Shown: positions 33,035 to 41,832 of the stretch, one piece after another | Position numbering within the stretch: position 1 is the first letter of the stretch | How the letters are laid out: every line of letters begins with the position of its first letter | DNA from: an uncultured Woeseiaceae bacterium | Lineage (GTDB): Bacteria > Pseudomonadota > Gammaproteobacteria > Steroidobacterales > Woeseiaceae | Length of the DNA: 43,706 nt | Assembly: GCA_945788625.1 (NCBI GenBank) | Contig: CALZMQ010000050.1 | Coordinates: 1-43,706 of the forward strand | Direction: 5' to 3' | Translations under genes and position numbers: made by a program | Notes under the pieces: generated by a model | Seen by the model: only the letters and a program-made list of their open reading frames with translations | Database searches by the model: none | What the model was told of the DNA's origin: nothing

Positions 33035-35299
33035 ATGCGTAAGCGAGCAGACAAAGTAACTGGTGCCTTCAGCCGGCGGACCTTTCTGGCGGGCAGCGCA
33101 GGCGCGAGCCTCGTTATGGGTCTCGGTATGGTACTGCCGGGGTGCAGTCGTGAAGAAGCTGCAAAAGATATTGCCAGTATTGCAGCCAGCCGCAGTTTCG
33201 CGCCCACGGTCTGGTTTGAGATCGATTCCGAAGGCAGCGTCCTCGTCAATATCGCGAAGGCCGAAATGGGCCAGCACGTCGGCACGGCGCTGGCACGCAT
33301 CGTAGCTGACGAACTGGGCGCGAACTGGGACGACGTTGCAATCAAGCACGTCGACAGCGATCCGAAATGGGGCTACATGGTCACGGGCGGCTCATGGTCG
33401 GTGTTCACGACGTTTGCGATGCTGTCGCAGGCCGGCGCGGCCGGCCGCACGATCCTGTGCGAGGCCGGGGCTGCATTGCTGGGTGCCGAGGCAACGGACT
33501 GCAGCGTCGAGGACGGTGTCGTCTCGGGCAACGGGGACCAGGTGTCGTTTGCGGAAATCGTGAAAAACGGCGATATCAGCCGCAGCTTCAGCGACGAGGA
33601 ACTCACAGCATTGCCGCTGAAGCCGGCGGCGGAACGGCGTTTTATCGGGCAGCCGACGCAGGCGCGGGATATTCCCGTGAAATCGAGCGGCGAGGCTGTC
33701 TACGGCATCGATGCGGAGCTGCCCGGCATGGTCTATGCGCACCCGCTGATGCCGCCCACCCGTTACGGCAGCACGATCAAGAGCATCGACGACACGGCGG
33801 CAAAGGACATCCCCGGTTACGAGCGGACGCTGGCTCTAACGGATCCGAGCGAGACACTGCAAGGATGGGCCGTGGTTATTGCCGCGGACTACCCATCCGC
33901 GATGAAGGCGGCCAGGGTCGTGAACGTGGAGTGGGAGCCCGGTCCGACGGCGGACGTCAATGAGGCGGATATCGTCGCTGAAGGCGTCAGGCTTGCGGCC
34001 GACAAAGGGAGCGGCACGCTAGTGGTCGACGACGGCGATGTTGCCGCGGCGCATGCGAGCGCGGCGGATACTCTGAGTTCGACCTATACGACGAGTACCG
34101 TGCTGCATTTCACGCTCGAGCCGGCCAATGCCGTCGTCGAATTTGTCGATGGCAAGTGCCACATCCATTCGGGTAATCAGTGGCAATCGCTGATCCTTCC
34201 AGTGCTTTCCAAGGCACTGGGTATGGAAGAGACGGACATCGTCATTCACCAGTATTACCTGGGTGGTGGATTCGGTCGGCGCCTGTTTGGCGATCCTATG
34301 ATTCCGGCAGCGCTGGCTGCGCGTGAGCTCGGCAAGCCCGTCAAGATCGTGTTCCAGCGGGCCGACGACAGTCGTTTCGACTGCGTTCGTTCCGCGTCGA
34401 TACAACAATTCGACGCCTCGTTCGACGCCGATGGCGGGCTGACGGGAATCGAACACGCGGCCGCGGCCGGCTGGCCGACGCTCGCGATGGCGCCCGGCTT
34501 CCTGGCGGATGGCGTCGACGGCAACGGCAAGTACGACACGTTCTCGATCAGCGGCGGCGATCACTGGTATACGTTGCCGAATCACCGCGTGCGCGCGATC
34601 AACAATGATCTTGCGCAGCGCACGTTCCTGCCCGGGTGGCACCGCGCGGTCGGCCCCGGTTGGGTCGGCTGGGGCGTCGAGACCTTCATGGACGAACTGG
34701 CCCACAAGGCAGGCACGGACCCGGTCGAGTTCCGCCTGGCAATGCTCGACGCGTCCGGAAAGAACGCTGGTGCTGCGCCGCATGCGGTTGGCGGCGCGGC
34801 CAGGCTGGCTGCCGTACTGAAGGACGTTCGCGACCGCTCCGGCTGGGGCCGCGAGATGCCGGATGGCGAGGGGCTCGGCATCGCGGTCTGTCACGGTCAG
34901 GAACGCACCATGCCGACCTGGGTCGCATGCGTGGCGCATGTGGCGGTTGACGGGAATTCAGTCACGGTGAAGAAAATTTGGCAGTCGATCGATTGCGGCA
35001 CCGTGGTGCATCCGGACGGCGCGATGGCGCAAGCCGAAGGTGGAACGCTCTGGGGGCTCAGTATTGCGCTGCACGAAGGTGCATCGTTCGAAAGCGGGCA
35101 GGTGGCAGAGCGCAATCTCGATGCGTACACGCCGCTGCGAATGGCCGATGTGCCCGAACTCGACATCCGGTTCATGCCGAGTACCGAGTTCCCGACCGGC
35201 CTCGGCGAGCCGCCCGTGATCGCGGTACAACCGGCTATCGGTAATGCCATATTTGCGGCCAGCGGCGTACGCGTGCGCGACCTGCCGATACGGCTGTAG
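33035..35299 (+). CDS. Molybdopterin-binding subunit of a molybdenum hydroxylase (IorB-like)
   Basis: ATG 33035 is used; the open frame before it overlaps the small subunit. The 754-residue protein begins with a twin-arginine signal (SRRTFLAGSAGASLVMGLGM) that ends in a possible lipobox, LPGC. The enzyme is therefore probably exported folded and may be lipid-anchored in the periplasm. Family motifs include LGGGFGRRLFGD (Moco pterin region), LPGWHRAVGPGWVGWGVETFMDEL and the catalytic-Glu segment GLGEPPVIAVQPAIGNAIF. Proteins of this group hydroxylate N-heterocycles, aldehydes or related compounds; the substrate cannot be told from sequence. Confidence 0.93.
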   Translation: MRKRADKVTGAFSRRTFLAGSAGASLVMGLGMVLPGCSREEAAKDIASIAASRSFAPTVWFEIDSEGSVLVNIAKAEMGQHVGTALARIVADELGANWDDVAIKHVDSDPKWGYMVTGGSWSVFTTFAMLSQAGAAGRTILCEAGAALLGAEATDCSVEDGVVSGNGDQVSFAEIVKNGDISRSFSDEELTALPLKPAAERRFIGQPTQARDIPVKSSGEAVYGIDAELPGMVYAHPLMPPTRYGSTIKSIDDTAAKDIPGYERTLALTDPSETLQGWAVVIAADYPSAMKAARVVNVEWEPGPTADVNEADIVAEGVRLAADKGSGTLVVDDGDVAAAHASAADTLSSTYTTSTVLHFTLEPANAVVEFVDGKCHIHSGNQWQSLILPVLSKALGMEETDIVIHQYYLGGGFGRRLFGDPMIPAALAARELGKPVKIVFQRADDSRFDCVRSASIQQFDASFDADGGLTGIEHAAAAGWPTLAMAPGFLADGVDGNGKYDTFSISGGDHWYTLPNHRVRAINNDLAQRTFLPGWHRAVGPGWVGWGVETFMDELAHKAGTDPVEFRLAMLDASGKNAGAAPHAVGGAARLAAVLKDVRDRSGWGREMPDGEGLGIAVCHGQERTMPTWVACVAHVAVDGNSVTVKKIWQSIDCGTVVHPDGAMAQAEGGTLWGLSIALHEGASFESGQVAERNLDAYTPLRMADVPELDIRFMPSTEFPTGLGEPPVIAVQPAIGNAIFAASGVRVRDLPIRL

Positions 35300-35372
35300 G
35301 GATTGGTGCTCAGGGAGTACAGTAGCAGCGGAAATACACTCAATTCGTATGACCGATATCAGGGACTGAATC

Positions 35373-36479
35373 ATGCAGAGCATCCACCGGGAGTTGTTCG
35401 GCCCCGGGCCGACCAACGTACCCGCGAGTGTCCTGAAGGCGCTCTCACAGCCGACCATCGGGCATCTCGACCCGGAATTCCTCGCAATCATGGACGAGGT
35501 GAGCCAGCGTCTGCGCCACGTTTTTCAAACGGACAATGCACTGACATTCGTGCTTTCCGCACCGGGCTCCATCGGCATGGAGGCGAGTTTCGTCAACCTG
35601 TTGCAGCCCGGAGACAAGGTGCTCATCTGCATCAATGGCGTATTCGGCGGGCGCATGCGCGAGATCTGCCGGAGGATCGGCGCCGACGTGGTCACCGTGG
35701 AGAACGAGTGGGGAACCGCTGTCGACCTGGACGCGCTACGGACTACCCTTGCCGAGCATCCTGACACAGCCGTCGTCGCGTTCGTGCACGCCGAGACCAG
35801 TACCGGCGTGCGTTCCGATGCGAAGTCGATCGCTGCATTGGCAAGAGAACACGGTTGCCTGGTTGTTGCCGACTGCGTGACATCGCTTGCAGGCGTGGAA
35901 CTGCTTGTCGATGAGTGGGGTCTCGACGTGGTGTATTCGGGTAGCCAGAAGTGCCTGTCCTGTGTTCCCGGACTATCGCCCATTACGCTCTCACCGCGAG
36001 CGGTCGACAGAATAAAGGGCCGATCGACCCCCGTGCAAAGCTGGTTCTGCGACATCAGCCTGCTCATGAGCTATTACGAGAGTGGAGAAAAGACGCGCGC
36101 CTACCATCACACGGCCCCGGTGAACTCCCTGTACGCCATCAACGAAGCGCTGCGCCTGGTCGTGGACGAAACGCTACAGGCTCGCTGGATGCGCCATAGT
36201 GCGGCGGCAAGTCACCTGTATTCGAGGCTGGAAGGCGCCGGACTGGAATTGCTCGTCGAGGCGGAGCATCGTCTCGCGCCCCTGACACTGGTACGCATCC
36301 CGGACGGCGTCGACGATGCCGCGATCCGGCGCCGCCTGCTGGACGAGGAAAACATCGAGATTGGCGGCGGTCTCGGCAACTTCGCCGGCAGTGCCTGGCG
36401 TATCGGGCTCATGGGTCAGAATGCCACCATCGAGCGAGCGGACACGGTTGCCGATGCGCTGCTGGCAGTGCTGAAATGA
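35373..36479 (+). CDS. PLP-dependent aminotransferase (alanine-glyoxylate/serine-pyruvate type)
   Basis: This 368-residue class V aminotransferase has HRELFGPGPTNVP at the start, the PLP-binding Asp/Val region VVADCVTSLAGVEL, and the Schiff-base Lys in YSGSQKCLSCVPG. It fits the alanine-glyoxylate/serine-pyruvate aminotransferase subgroup. It lies 73 bases after the molybdenum hydroxylase on the same strand. A joint catabolic role is possible but not shown. The start is ATG 35373. Confidence 0.92.
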   Translation: MQSIHRELFGPGPTNVPASVLKALSQPTIGHLDPEFLAIMDEVSQRLRHVFQTDNALTFVLSAPGSIGMEASFVNLLQPGDKVLICINGVFGGRMREICRRIGADVVTVENEWGTAVDLDALRTTLAEHPDTAVVAFVHAETSTGVRSDAKSIAALAREHGCLVVADCVTSLAGVELLVDEWGLDVVYSGSQKCLSCVPGLSPITLSPRAVDRIKGRSTPVQSWFCDISLLMSYYESGEKTRAYHHTAPVNSLYAINEALRLVVDETLQARWMRHSAAASHLYSRLEGAGLELLVEAEHRLAPLTLVRIPDGVDDAAIRRRLLDEENIEIGGGLGNFAGSAWRIGLMGQNATIERADTVADALLAVLK

Positions 36480-36494
36480 AACGAAGAAGAACTC

Positions 36495-36546
36495 TATGGT
36501 GTGCCTGAGTCGAGCGCCGATGGTACTGTGCTCCCGAGGCACCATA
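36495..36546 (+). promoter_or_regulatory. Inverted repeat before the flavin reductase gene
   Basis: TATGGTGTGCCT (36495-36506) pairs with AGGCACCATA (36537-36546), ten pairs with a two-base bulge around a 30-base loop, 22 bases before the flavin reductase start. There is no T-run, so it is not a standard terminator. It may be a 5' leader structure or chance. Confidence 0.35.
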
Positions 36547-36568
36547 CGCTGGCTGAGCGAGGCGGAGC

Positions 36569-37090
36569 TTGACTGACACAGACGCAATCAACGGGAGTCA
36601 AATAGACCTGGCGGAATTTCGCCGGGCGTTGAGCTGTTTCGCTACCGGTGTTGCCGTCGTGACGACACGCGACGAAAACGGCGACAAGGTCGGCATGACC
36701 ATCAGCAGTTTTAATTCCGTCTCGCTGGACCCGCCGCTGGTGCTATGGAGTATCGCGGAGGATTCGATGAGCTACGATGTCTTCACCCGTGCCGACTACT
36801 TCGCGGTGAACGTGCTTGCCATGCACCAGAAGGAACTGTCCCATCGCTTCGCTCAAACCGGCATCAACAAGTTCGATGGTCTCGATTGTCGCGACGGAGT
36901 GCACGGAGTGCCGATTCTCCCCGAGTACGCGGCGTGCTTCGAATGCAGTACGGAGCACCGCTACGAAGGCGGCGACCACAAGATTATTGTGGGGCGCGTC
37001 CTTTGTATGGAGGATCGCGAGGCGGACCCACTGATTATTTACCGCGGGCGCTTCCTTGGGAAGGGAGTGCCGCATCCGGAAGACCTGTAG
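36569..37090 (+). CDS. Flavin reductase family protein (FMN-binding split barrel)
   Basis: The start is TTG 36569, with GAGG (36559-36562) six bases before it. The 173-residue protein carries the split-barrel signature RRALSCFATGVAVVTT, GMTISSFNSVSLDPPLVLW and FAVNVL, and ends YRGRFL. Family members supply reduced FMN/FAD to monooxygenases or halogenases, or are themselves reductases. No oxygenase partner is adjacent. It could serve the halogenases at 10-15 kb, but the 20-kb distance gives no support. Confidence 0.88.
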   Translation: MTDTDAINGSQIDLAEFRRALSCFATGVAVVTTRDENGDKVGMTISSFNSVSLDPPLVLWSIAEDSMSYDVFTRADYFAVNVLAMHQKELSHRFAQTGINKFDGLDCRDGVHGVPILPEYAACFECSTEHRYEGGDHKIIVGRVLCMEDREADPLIIYRGRFLGKGVPHPEDL

Positions 37091-37195
37091 CACCGAGCCC
37101 AACTTGATGCAGCCGCTGGCGCGCGAATTTCGCTGAGCCGGCAATCCCACATTTTCGGTTTGTATTGCCAGCCAATCTCAAACCGGGGCGATCGG

Positions 37196-38125
37196 ATGGA
37201 TTTGTGGGACAGCTGGATAGCCATGGGGCTGATATCGGCCGCCGCTTGGGGGCTATCCTGCGTCATCGATGTCTGCTTTGTAGGTGAGGGTATCTACCGC
37301 GAACCCGCGGAGGGGCCGCTGATTGCCGGTCTTTTTTGCGTCATGCCGCTGGTGGCTCTCGAAAACCAGGGAACCATGTTCGACGTCGATCCGGGTGTTG
37401 CAGCCGTCGCGCTGCTGGCCGGGATTTGCTACCTGCTGCACATCTATTTCTATTTCAAGGCGCTATTTGCCCTGAACGACTCATCCAATGCCGAGATTTT
37501 CAACACTCTGAGCGTGCTGGTAGTGCCGGTACTTGCGTTCATTCTGCTCGGAGAAATACTGGACCCGCTGCACTACGTCGCGATCGGATTGTCAATCTGC
37601 GGGATTCTGGTCCTTGTGCGATTCCAGTTGTCCACAATGACCTGGAAGGTAGTTGTGCTTCTCGGAACTTCGGTTCTGTTCATCTCCCTGGTAATGGTGA
37701 TGCAGGCATGGGTGCTGCAATTCGTGGCCTATGGGGCCGCCGTGTCGTTGTTTTCCCTGGCCGCATTCGTCACGGTGGTTTGCGTGATAGCGGTCAGAAT
37801 GCGCTTACGGCGCCGCGTGCTGGACCTCTGCAGGCGCTTTGGACTGCTATTGATTGGTGTCCAGCTTCTGGAACTCGGCGCCGTGCTCGGATCGCAGCGG
37901 GCCACCGATGTCGGTCCGTCAGTATCGCTGGTGGCATTGCTCGAGTGCTCATTGCCGGTCTTTGTCATGGCGTTCAGCTGGATGCTCCTGGGTGTCTCTC
38001 GTCACTGGCGCGCGACTGACACGGCCCGCATTCGAGTTGCTCTTGCCACGCAGAACACCGCGTATCCGGTGAAGCTGGTCTCCATAGTCCTTATTGTCGG
38101 GGCTATCGGTCTCGTGCAGTGGTGA
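37196..38125 (+). CDS. EamA/DMT-type transporter
   Basis: ATG 37196 follows GGGGCGATCGG and yields 309 residues with about ten membrane helices. Examples are WIAMGLISAAAWGLSCVIDV at the start, a conserved mid-helix LNDSSNAEIFNTLSVLVVPVL typical of EamA proteins, and the final VSIVLIVGAIGLVQW. It is an inner-membrane carrier of the drug/metabolite superfamily, probably exporting or importing a small metabolite. It precedes the SpeD-like gene by 99 bases on the same strand, so it may belong with the polyamine unit, but no overlap proves this. Confidence 0.85.
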   Translation: MDLWDSWIAMGLISAAAWGLSCVIDVCFVGEGIYREPAEGPLIAGLFCVMPLVALENQGTMFDVDPGVAAVALLAGICYLLHIYFYFKALFALNDSSNAEIFNTLSVLVVPVLAFILLGEILDPLHYVAIGLSICGILVLVRFQLSTMTWKVVVLLGTSVLFISLVMVMQAWVLQFVAYGAAVSLFSLAAFVTVVCVIAVRMRLRRRVLDLCRRFGLLLIGVQLLELGAVLGSQRATDVGPSVSLVALLECSLPVFVMAFSWMLLGVSRHWRATDTARIRVALATQNTAYPVKLVSIVLIVGAIGLVQW

Positions 38126-38224
38126 TTCGCCGTCATGCTTCGGCGCAAGGAATGATCCATTTACCGGCCGGATTCGGTGTGTCTTCCTAGAGAAACCCGA
38201 GCAACTGCCGAGGAGGATCCAGCG

Positions 38225-38746
38225 ATGGCGGCCGTACGCAAGATCAGCACCAGCGCGCCGGAAGGAGAGCACTTGCAGCTCGTCCACGAAATTCTCGTGC
38301 TCGATGCCTTCCTGGCGGAGCCCCTGAACCAGCGTCACTACAGGTCGATAACGCGGAAGTTCATGGCCGAACTGCTCGAAGTCCTCGGTATGGAGACCCT
38401 GGGAGAATTGGGTATCTTCCCTGCCGTGGATCAACGTGAACCTGGCTGGTCTTTCATTCAGCCAATAACGACCAGCCACGTTAGCGCCCACTATTTCGAG
38501 AATCCCGGGCATCGTCCTCACATCCGAATCGATGCCTACAGTTGCGCCTCCATCGACCGGAGCGCGCTCATTCAGGTGTGTCACAGACATTTCAGACTGG
38601 ACGACTGGTGTGCGTGCTTCATCGACAGGCAACTCGAACGCCCCAACCAGCGCAGCGTACTCGAATTTGAAGGAGCCGGTGCCTGTGTAACTTCAGAGAG
38701 ATTGTTGTCTGCCCAGCCAGCGCCAGGACATGGAGAGAACCGATGA
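38225..38746 (+). CDS. SpeD (AdoMet decarboxylase)-like pyruvoyl protein
   Basis: AGGAGG at 38211-38216 fixes ATG 38225 and a 173-residue product. The region IQPITTSHVSAHYF lines up with the self-cleavage site of SpeD, usually ESH.(T/S).H: Ser84 would become the pyruvoyl group, His89 matches the processing His, and Cys107 in RIDAYSC matches the catalytic Cys of FTC. Two differences stand out. The residue before Ser is Thr, not Glu, and the Ser-to-Cys distance is 23 instead of 20. Some SpeD homologues are reported to decarboxylate arginine or ornithine instead of AdoMet. With a homospermidine synthase-like and an agmatinase-like gene following, and no aminopropyltransferase, such a role is plausible. 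The stop overlaps the next start (ATGA). It could also be a dead homologue. Confidence 0.7.
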   Translation: MAAVRKISTSAPEGEHLQLVHEILVLDAFLAEPLNQRHYRSITRKFMAELLEVLGMETLGELGIFPAVDQREPGWSFIQPITTSHVSAHYFENPGHRPHIRIDAYSCASIDRSALIQVCHRHFRLDDWCACFIDRQLERPNQRSVLEFEGAGACVTSERLLSAQPAPGHGENR

Positions 38747-39804
38747 GCATCCGCAACGGCGAATCAATTGCCGCATTTCTCGAATCGAACTTCAGGCATT
38801 TCAACGCGCGGGAAACACTGGACGCGGCTGTCGGTTACCACAGGTTCGTCGCAGAGCAGGGCGGGTTGATGGTGATTTCGCTGGCCGGTGCCATGAGTAC
38901 TGCGGAGTTAGGCAAGACGCTGGCGCCAATGATCCGGGCGGGTATGGTTCACGCGATTAGTGCGACCGGTGCGAACATCGAAGAAGACATCTTCAACCTG
39001 GTGGGTAACTCGCGCTACAAACAGCAGCCGGACTGGCGCTACCTCAACATGGATGAGGACGCCAGAACGCTGGCTGAAGGATTCAATCGCGTTACGGATA
39101 CCTGTATCCCGGAGGACGTCATGCTCGAGGTGCATGACGCGCTTCTGCGCATTTGGCAGGAAGCGGAGCGCGAACAACGCCGTTACTTTCATTGGGAGTA
39201 TTTCTATCAGCTTATTCGCAGCGGTTTCTTCGACAACCGGCACGACGTGCCGCTCGAGGATTCATGGCTGGTCGCAGCCTGTCAACAGAACATCCCCGTG
39301 TATACGCCCGGGGCGGAGGATTCGACCCTGGGCAACATGTTCTGCGCCGACGTCATGCAGGGCAAGCTCAAGTCCCACAATGTCCTTAAAACCGGTACCG
39401 AGCTGTTCGCGCATCTGACCGAGTGGTACATGAAAAACGATCGCGACCACTCTATCGGCTTTTTTCAGATCGGCGGCGGTATCGCCGGGGATTTCGCAAT
39501 GTGCGTGGTTCCGGCAATTATCCAGGACCACAACACGAGGTGTAAACACTGGCGATATTTCTGCCACATTGGTGATGCCGTGACATCCTACGGCGGTTAC
39601 TCGGGCTGCCCACCCAATGAGAAAGTGACGTGGCATAAACTCGATGCCGATACAGAGAATTACACGGTTAATTCGGACGCTTCCATCGTCGCACCACTGA
39701 TTTTTCAGTATGTCATCGAGAAGTCGACCCGTGCGGCCGAAAGGCATGTCAAGAGTTCGGCGCAGCGCGTTGCAGAGAAGCGGGCCGACATGGTCGGAGC
39801 ATGA
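38743..39804 (+). CDS. Deoxyhypusine synthase-like / homospermidine synthase-like protein
   Basis: The 353-residue protein belongs to the deoxyhypusine synthase family. It has the NAD-binding start MVISLAGAMSTAELGKTLAP, ISATGANIEEDIF, a GGGIAGDFAMCVVPAI turn, and the substrate-imine Lys in NEKVTWHKL (Lys299). In bacteria such DHS-like proteins act as homospermidine synthases or related aminobutyl/aminopropyl transferases rather than on eIF5A, which bacteria lack. It is translationally coupled on both sides by ATGA overlaps, so it works with the SpeD-like and agmatinase-like products, probably in the cytoplasm. Confidence 0.9.
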   Translation: MSIRNGESIAAFLESNFRHFNARETLDAAVGYHRFVAEQGGLMVISLAGAMSTAELGKTLAPMIRAGMVHAISATGANIEEDIFNLVGNSRYKQQPDWRYLNMDEDARTLAEGFNRVTDTCIPEDVMLEVHDALLRIWQEAEREQRRYFHWEYFYQLIRSGFFDNRHDVPLEDSWLVAACQQNIPVYTPGAEDSTLGNMFCADVMQGKLKSHNVLKTGTELFAHLTEWYMKNDRDHSIGFFQIGGGIAGDFAMCVVPAIIQDHNTRCKHWRYFCHIGDAVTSYGGYSGCPPNEKVTWHKLDADTENYTVNSDASIVAPLIFQYVIEKSTRAAERHVKSSAQRVAEKRADMVGA

Positions 39805-40769
39805 TCGAGTTTGATCCGAATAACTCGGCGCCGGAAGGCAGCGGTCTCTTCGCCTTACCCTATAGCGTCGACGATGCCTCCGTGGTCATCGTCCCCGCGC
39901 CCTGGGATGCAACCAGCTCCCAGGCACTGGCATCCAGTGGGGCGCCTGACGCAGTCTACGCGGCGAGCAAGTACGTCGAGCTTTTCGATGCACGTCAAGG
40001 GCCGATCTACCGCAAGGGTGTCGCCATGGACGCGACCTGTGAAGAGATCGTCGCGATGAACAAACTCGCTATCGCGATACAGGATTCCGGTACATTGCCC
40101 GCCGAACACCTGACCGAGGCCTGCCAGCGGCTGAACGGACTGGTGAAAGACCAGGTAAGTCGCCATCTTGCGGCCGGCAAACGGGTGGGCCTGCTTGGCG
40201 GCGATCACTCGGTCAGTTTTGGATCGATCGACGCGCACCTGGAAAGGCACCCCGGCCTGGGTATCCTGCAAATTGATGCGCACTGCGATCTGAGATGCGG
40301 TCTTGACGGGATTACGTTCTCGCACGCTTCCATCATGTACAACGTCATGGAATCCTTGCGGCCCGATACCCTGGTGCAGGTCGGCGTGCGGGGATTGTGC
40401 GACTTCGAGGCAGAGTACCTGCAACAATCTGACAGCGTGCACACGTTCTTCGATGCCGATCTGCATGAATTGCGCGCGGACGGCGTTGCCTGGACCGAGA
40501 TCTGCTCGAAGGTTGCGGCGGCCTTGCCGGCACAAGTGTACGTCTCACTGGATATCGACGGGCTGCAGCCCTCGGACTGTCCGAACACCGGCACCCCGGT
40601 CCCTGGCGGCCTTGCGTACAACGACGTGGTCTATCTGCTGCGTCACATCAGCTCTGGAGGCAGAACCATTGTCGGCTTCGATCTTGTCGAAGTGAGTGAA
40701 AACGAGTTCGATGCAAGCATCGCGGCACACCTTCTATACCAGCTATGCGGTGTCGTTGCAGCGCCCTGA
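39801..40769 (+). CDS. Agmatinase/arginase-family ureohydrolase
   Basis: The 322-residue protein keeps the binuclear manganese ligands of ureohydrolases: His136 in LGGDHS, Asp159/His161/Asp163 in QIDAHCDLR, and Asp251/Asp253 in VSLDIDGLQPSDCP, plus a C-terminal Glu in FDLVEVSEN. The normal second motif reads DAHxD, so activity is expected. Given the preceding genes, agmatinase (agmatine to putrescine and urea) is the best guess; arginase, or a guanidino substrate made by the trio, is also possible. It is the last gene of the coupled trio, ending ten bases before the convergent porin. Confidence 0.88.
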   Translation: MIEFDPNNSAPEGSGLFALPYSVDDASVVIVPAPWDATSSQALASSGAPDAVYAASKYVELFDARQGPIYRKGVAMDATCEEIVAMNKLAIAIQDSGTLPAEHLTEACQRLNGLVKDQVSRHLAAGKRVGLLGGDHSVSFGSIDAHLERHPGLGILQIDAHCDLRCGLDGITFSHASIMYNVMESLRPDTLVQVGVRGLCDFEAEYLQQSDSVHTFFDADLHELRADGVAWTEICSKVAAALPAQVYVSLDIDGLQPSDCPNTGTPVPGGLAYNDVVYLLRHISSGGRTIVGFDLVEVSENEFDASIAAHLLYQLCGVVAAP

Positions 40770-40779
40770 ATTGCTACCG

Positions 40780-41517
40780 CTACCAATCGATCTGCAAGGT
40801 AAGGATGAGCCTGGGTCCGGTAACGCGGTCATCGAAAATTGCGTTTGCCGAACGATGCGTGTCGTTGTAGGCAAGCGTGATCGACGTATTGCCCAATTGT
40901 CGGGCAAGTGCCGTTTCCAGGTATGAGTAGGCCGCCCCATAAGCTCCGCTGAGGTCATAGTACCCATAAGCGATATCGACGGTCGTATCCGAAGAAAGCG
41001 CGAAGTTTGTGGCCAGTTTGTAAAAAACACTGTTCGCACCGGTTCCATCGACGTCACCGCTGAAGGCGACCGTCGCGCCGTACGTTTCCCGGTACCAGAC
41101 TGATGCAGCGAATTCGTTGTAGTCGTAGTTCACGTCACTGATCGTGCCCGGAAACACATAGCGAATCAGTGCGAGATCAATACTCCAGTCATTGCCGATA
41201 TCGGTTGCATAACCGAGGGCCAGATCGATTTCGTGGCTGGCGCCGTCGTCCGGCTCACCGTCCGGAACGAAATCCACATTGGAGGCCCACGCGTAAGCGT
41301 ACACCCCGGACGACAGATCGAGATCGAATGACGTCTGTAATGCTGAGTTACCCATCGTCTGAGACACGCCCCGAAACGTGTAGTCGGAGCCTATGCCGAT
41401 ACTGGCACTCCATGCGCGGTCAGATTCCTCTGCCTCACCGTGTCCTGCCGCCGCGAGGAGTGTAGTTACCATCAGTGCCTTGCCGTACCGAATAAATGTC
41501 GACGTCGATGAAGTCAT
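40780..41517 (-). CDS. TorF-family putative porin
   Basis: The 245-residue protein has an N-terminal signal region (KALMVTTLLAAAGHGEAEE) and a TorF-type beta-barrel: ASIGIGSDYTFRGVSQT near the mature start, ALQTSFDLDLSSGVYAYAWASNV, and a terminal LILTLQIDW ending in an aromatic. TorF proteins are outer-membrane channel-like proteins of unknown substrate. It is a single minus-strand gene that converges on the agmatinase-like gene with a ten-base gap. Confidence 0.9.
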   Translation of the reverse strand: MTSSTSTFIRYGKALMVTTLLAAAGHGEAEESDRAWSASIGIGSDYTFRGVSQTMGNSALQTSFDLDLSSGVYAYAWASNVDFVPDGEPDDGASHEIDLALGYATDIGNDWSIDLALIRYVFPGTISDVNYDYNEFAASVWYRETYGATVAFSGDVDGTGANSVFYKLATNFALSSDTTVDIAYGYYDLSGAYGAAYSYLETALARQLGNTSITLAYNDTHRSANAIFDDRVTGPRLILTLQIDW

Positions 41518-41832
41518 GTTGAATACCCGATTCGTTGGCTATACGTTCAATACACACCGGTACAGCGGGAAAAGGGGCTCATTTACTTCACGAATCGATG
41601 AGCCGATACCGGCGATAATCCGGTAGGTGTAAATGAGTCAATCCAGAGTGTCGGTATCGGAAACGGATACGCGATTGATGGAGCGATTGCTAAATAAATC
41701 CGCGTGCTTGCATGCGGCTGAATTCGAATGCTGCGTCAGGATCTTGCTGCTCGCGGCCAGCCATGTTGCCGTGGAAAATGCGGCTATACTGATTCTTGCA
41801 GCAACATCGCAAACGCACTGTGGAGTTCTCAT
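41518..41832. other. 315-base intergenic region between porin and ECF sigma gene
   Basis: No supported gene is seen. It must hold the porin promoter (minus) and the sigma-factor promoter (plus). TATACT at 41785-41790 could be a plus -10 box, but no good -35 box is present at the right distance. GGAG at 41822-41825 is the ribosome site of the sigma gene. A short open frame at 41633 lacks a ribosome site and family character. Confidence 0.5.

Noticed and set aside
34019..34939. 306-residue minus-strand open frame
   Set aside because: It is antisense to the molybdopterin subunit across its cofactor motifs.
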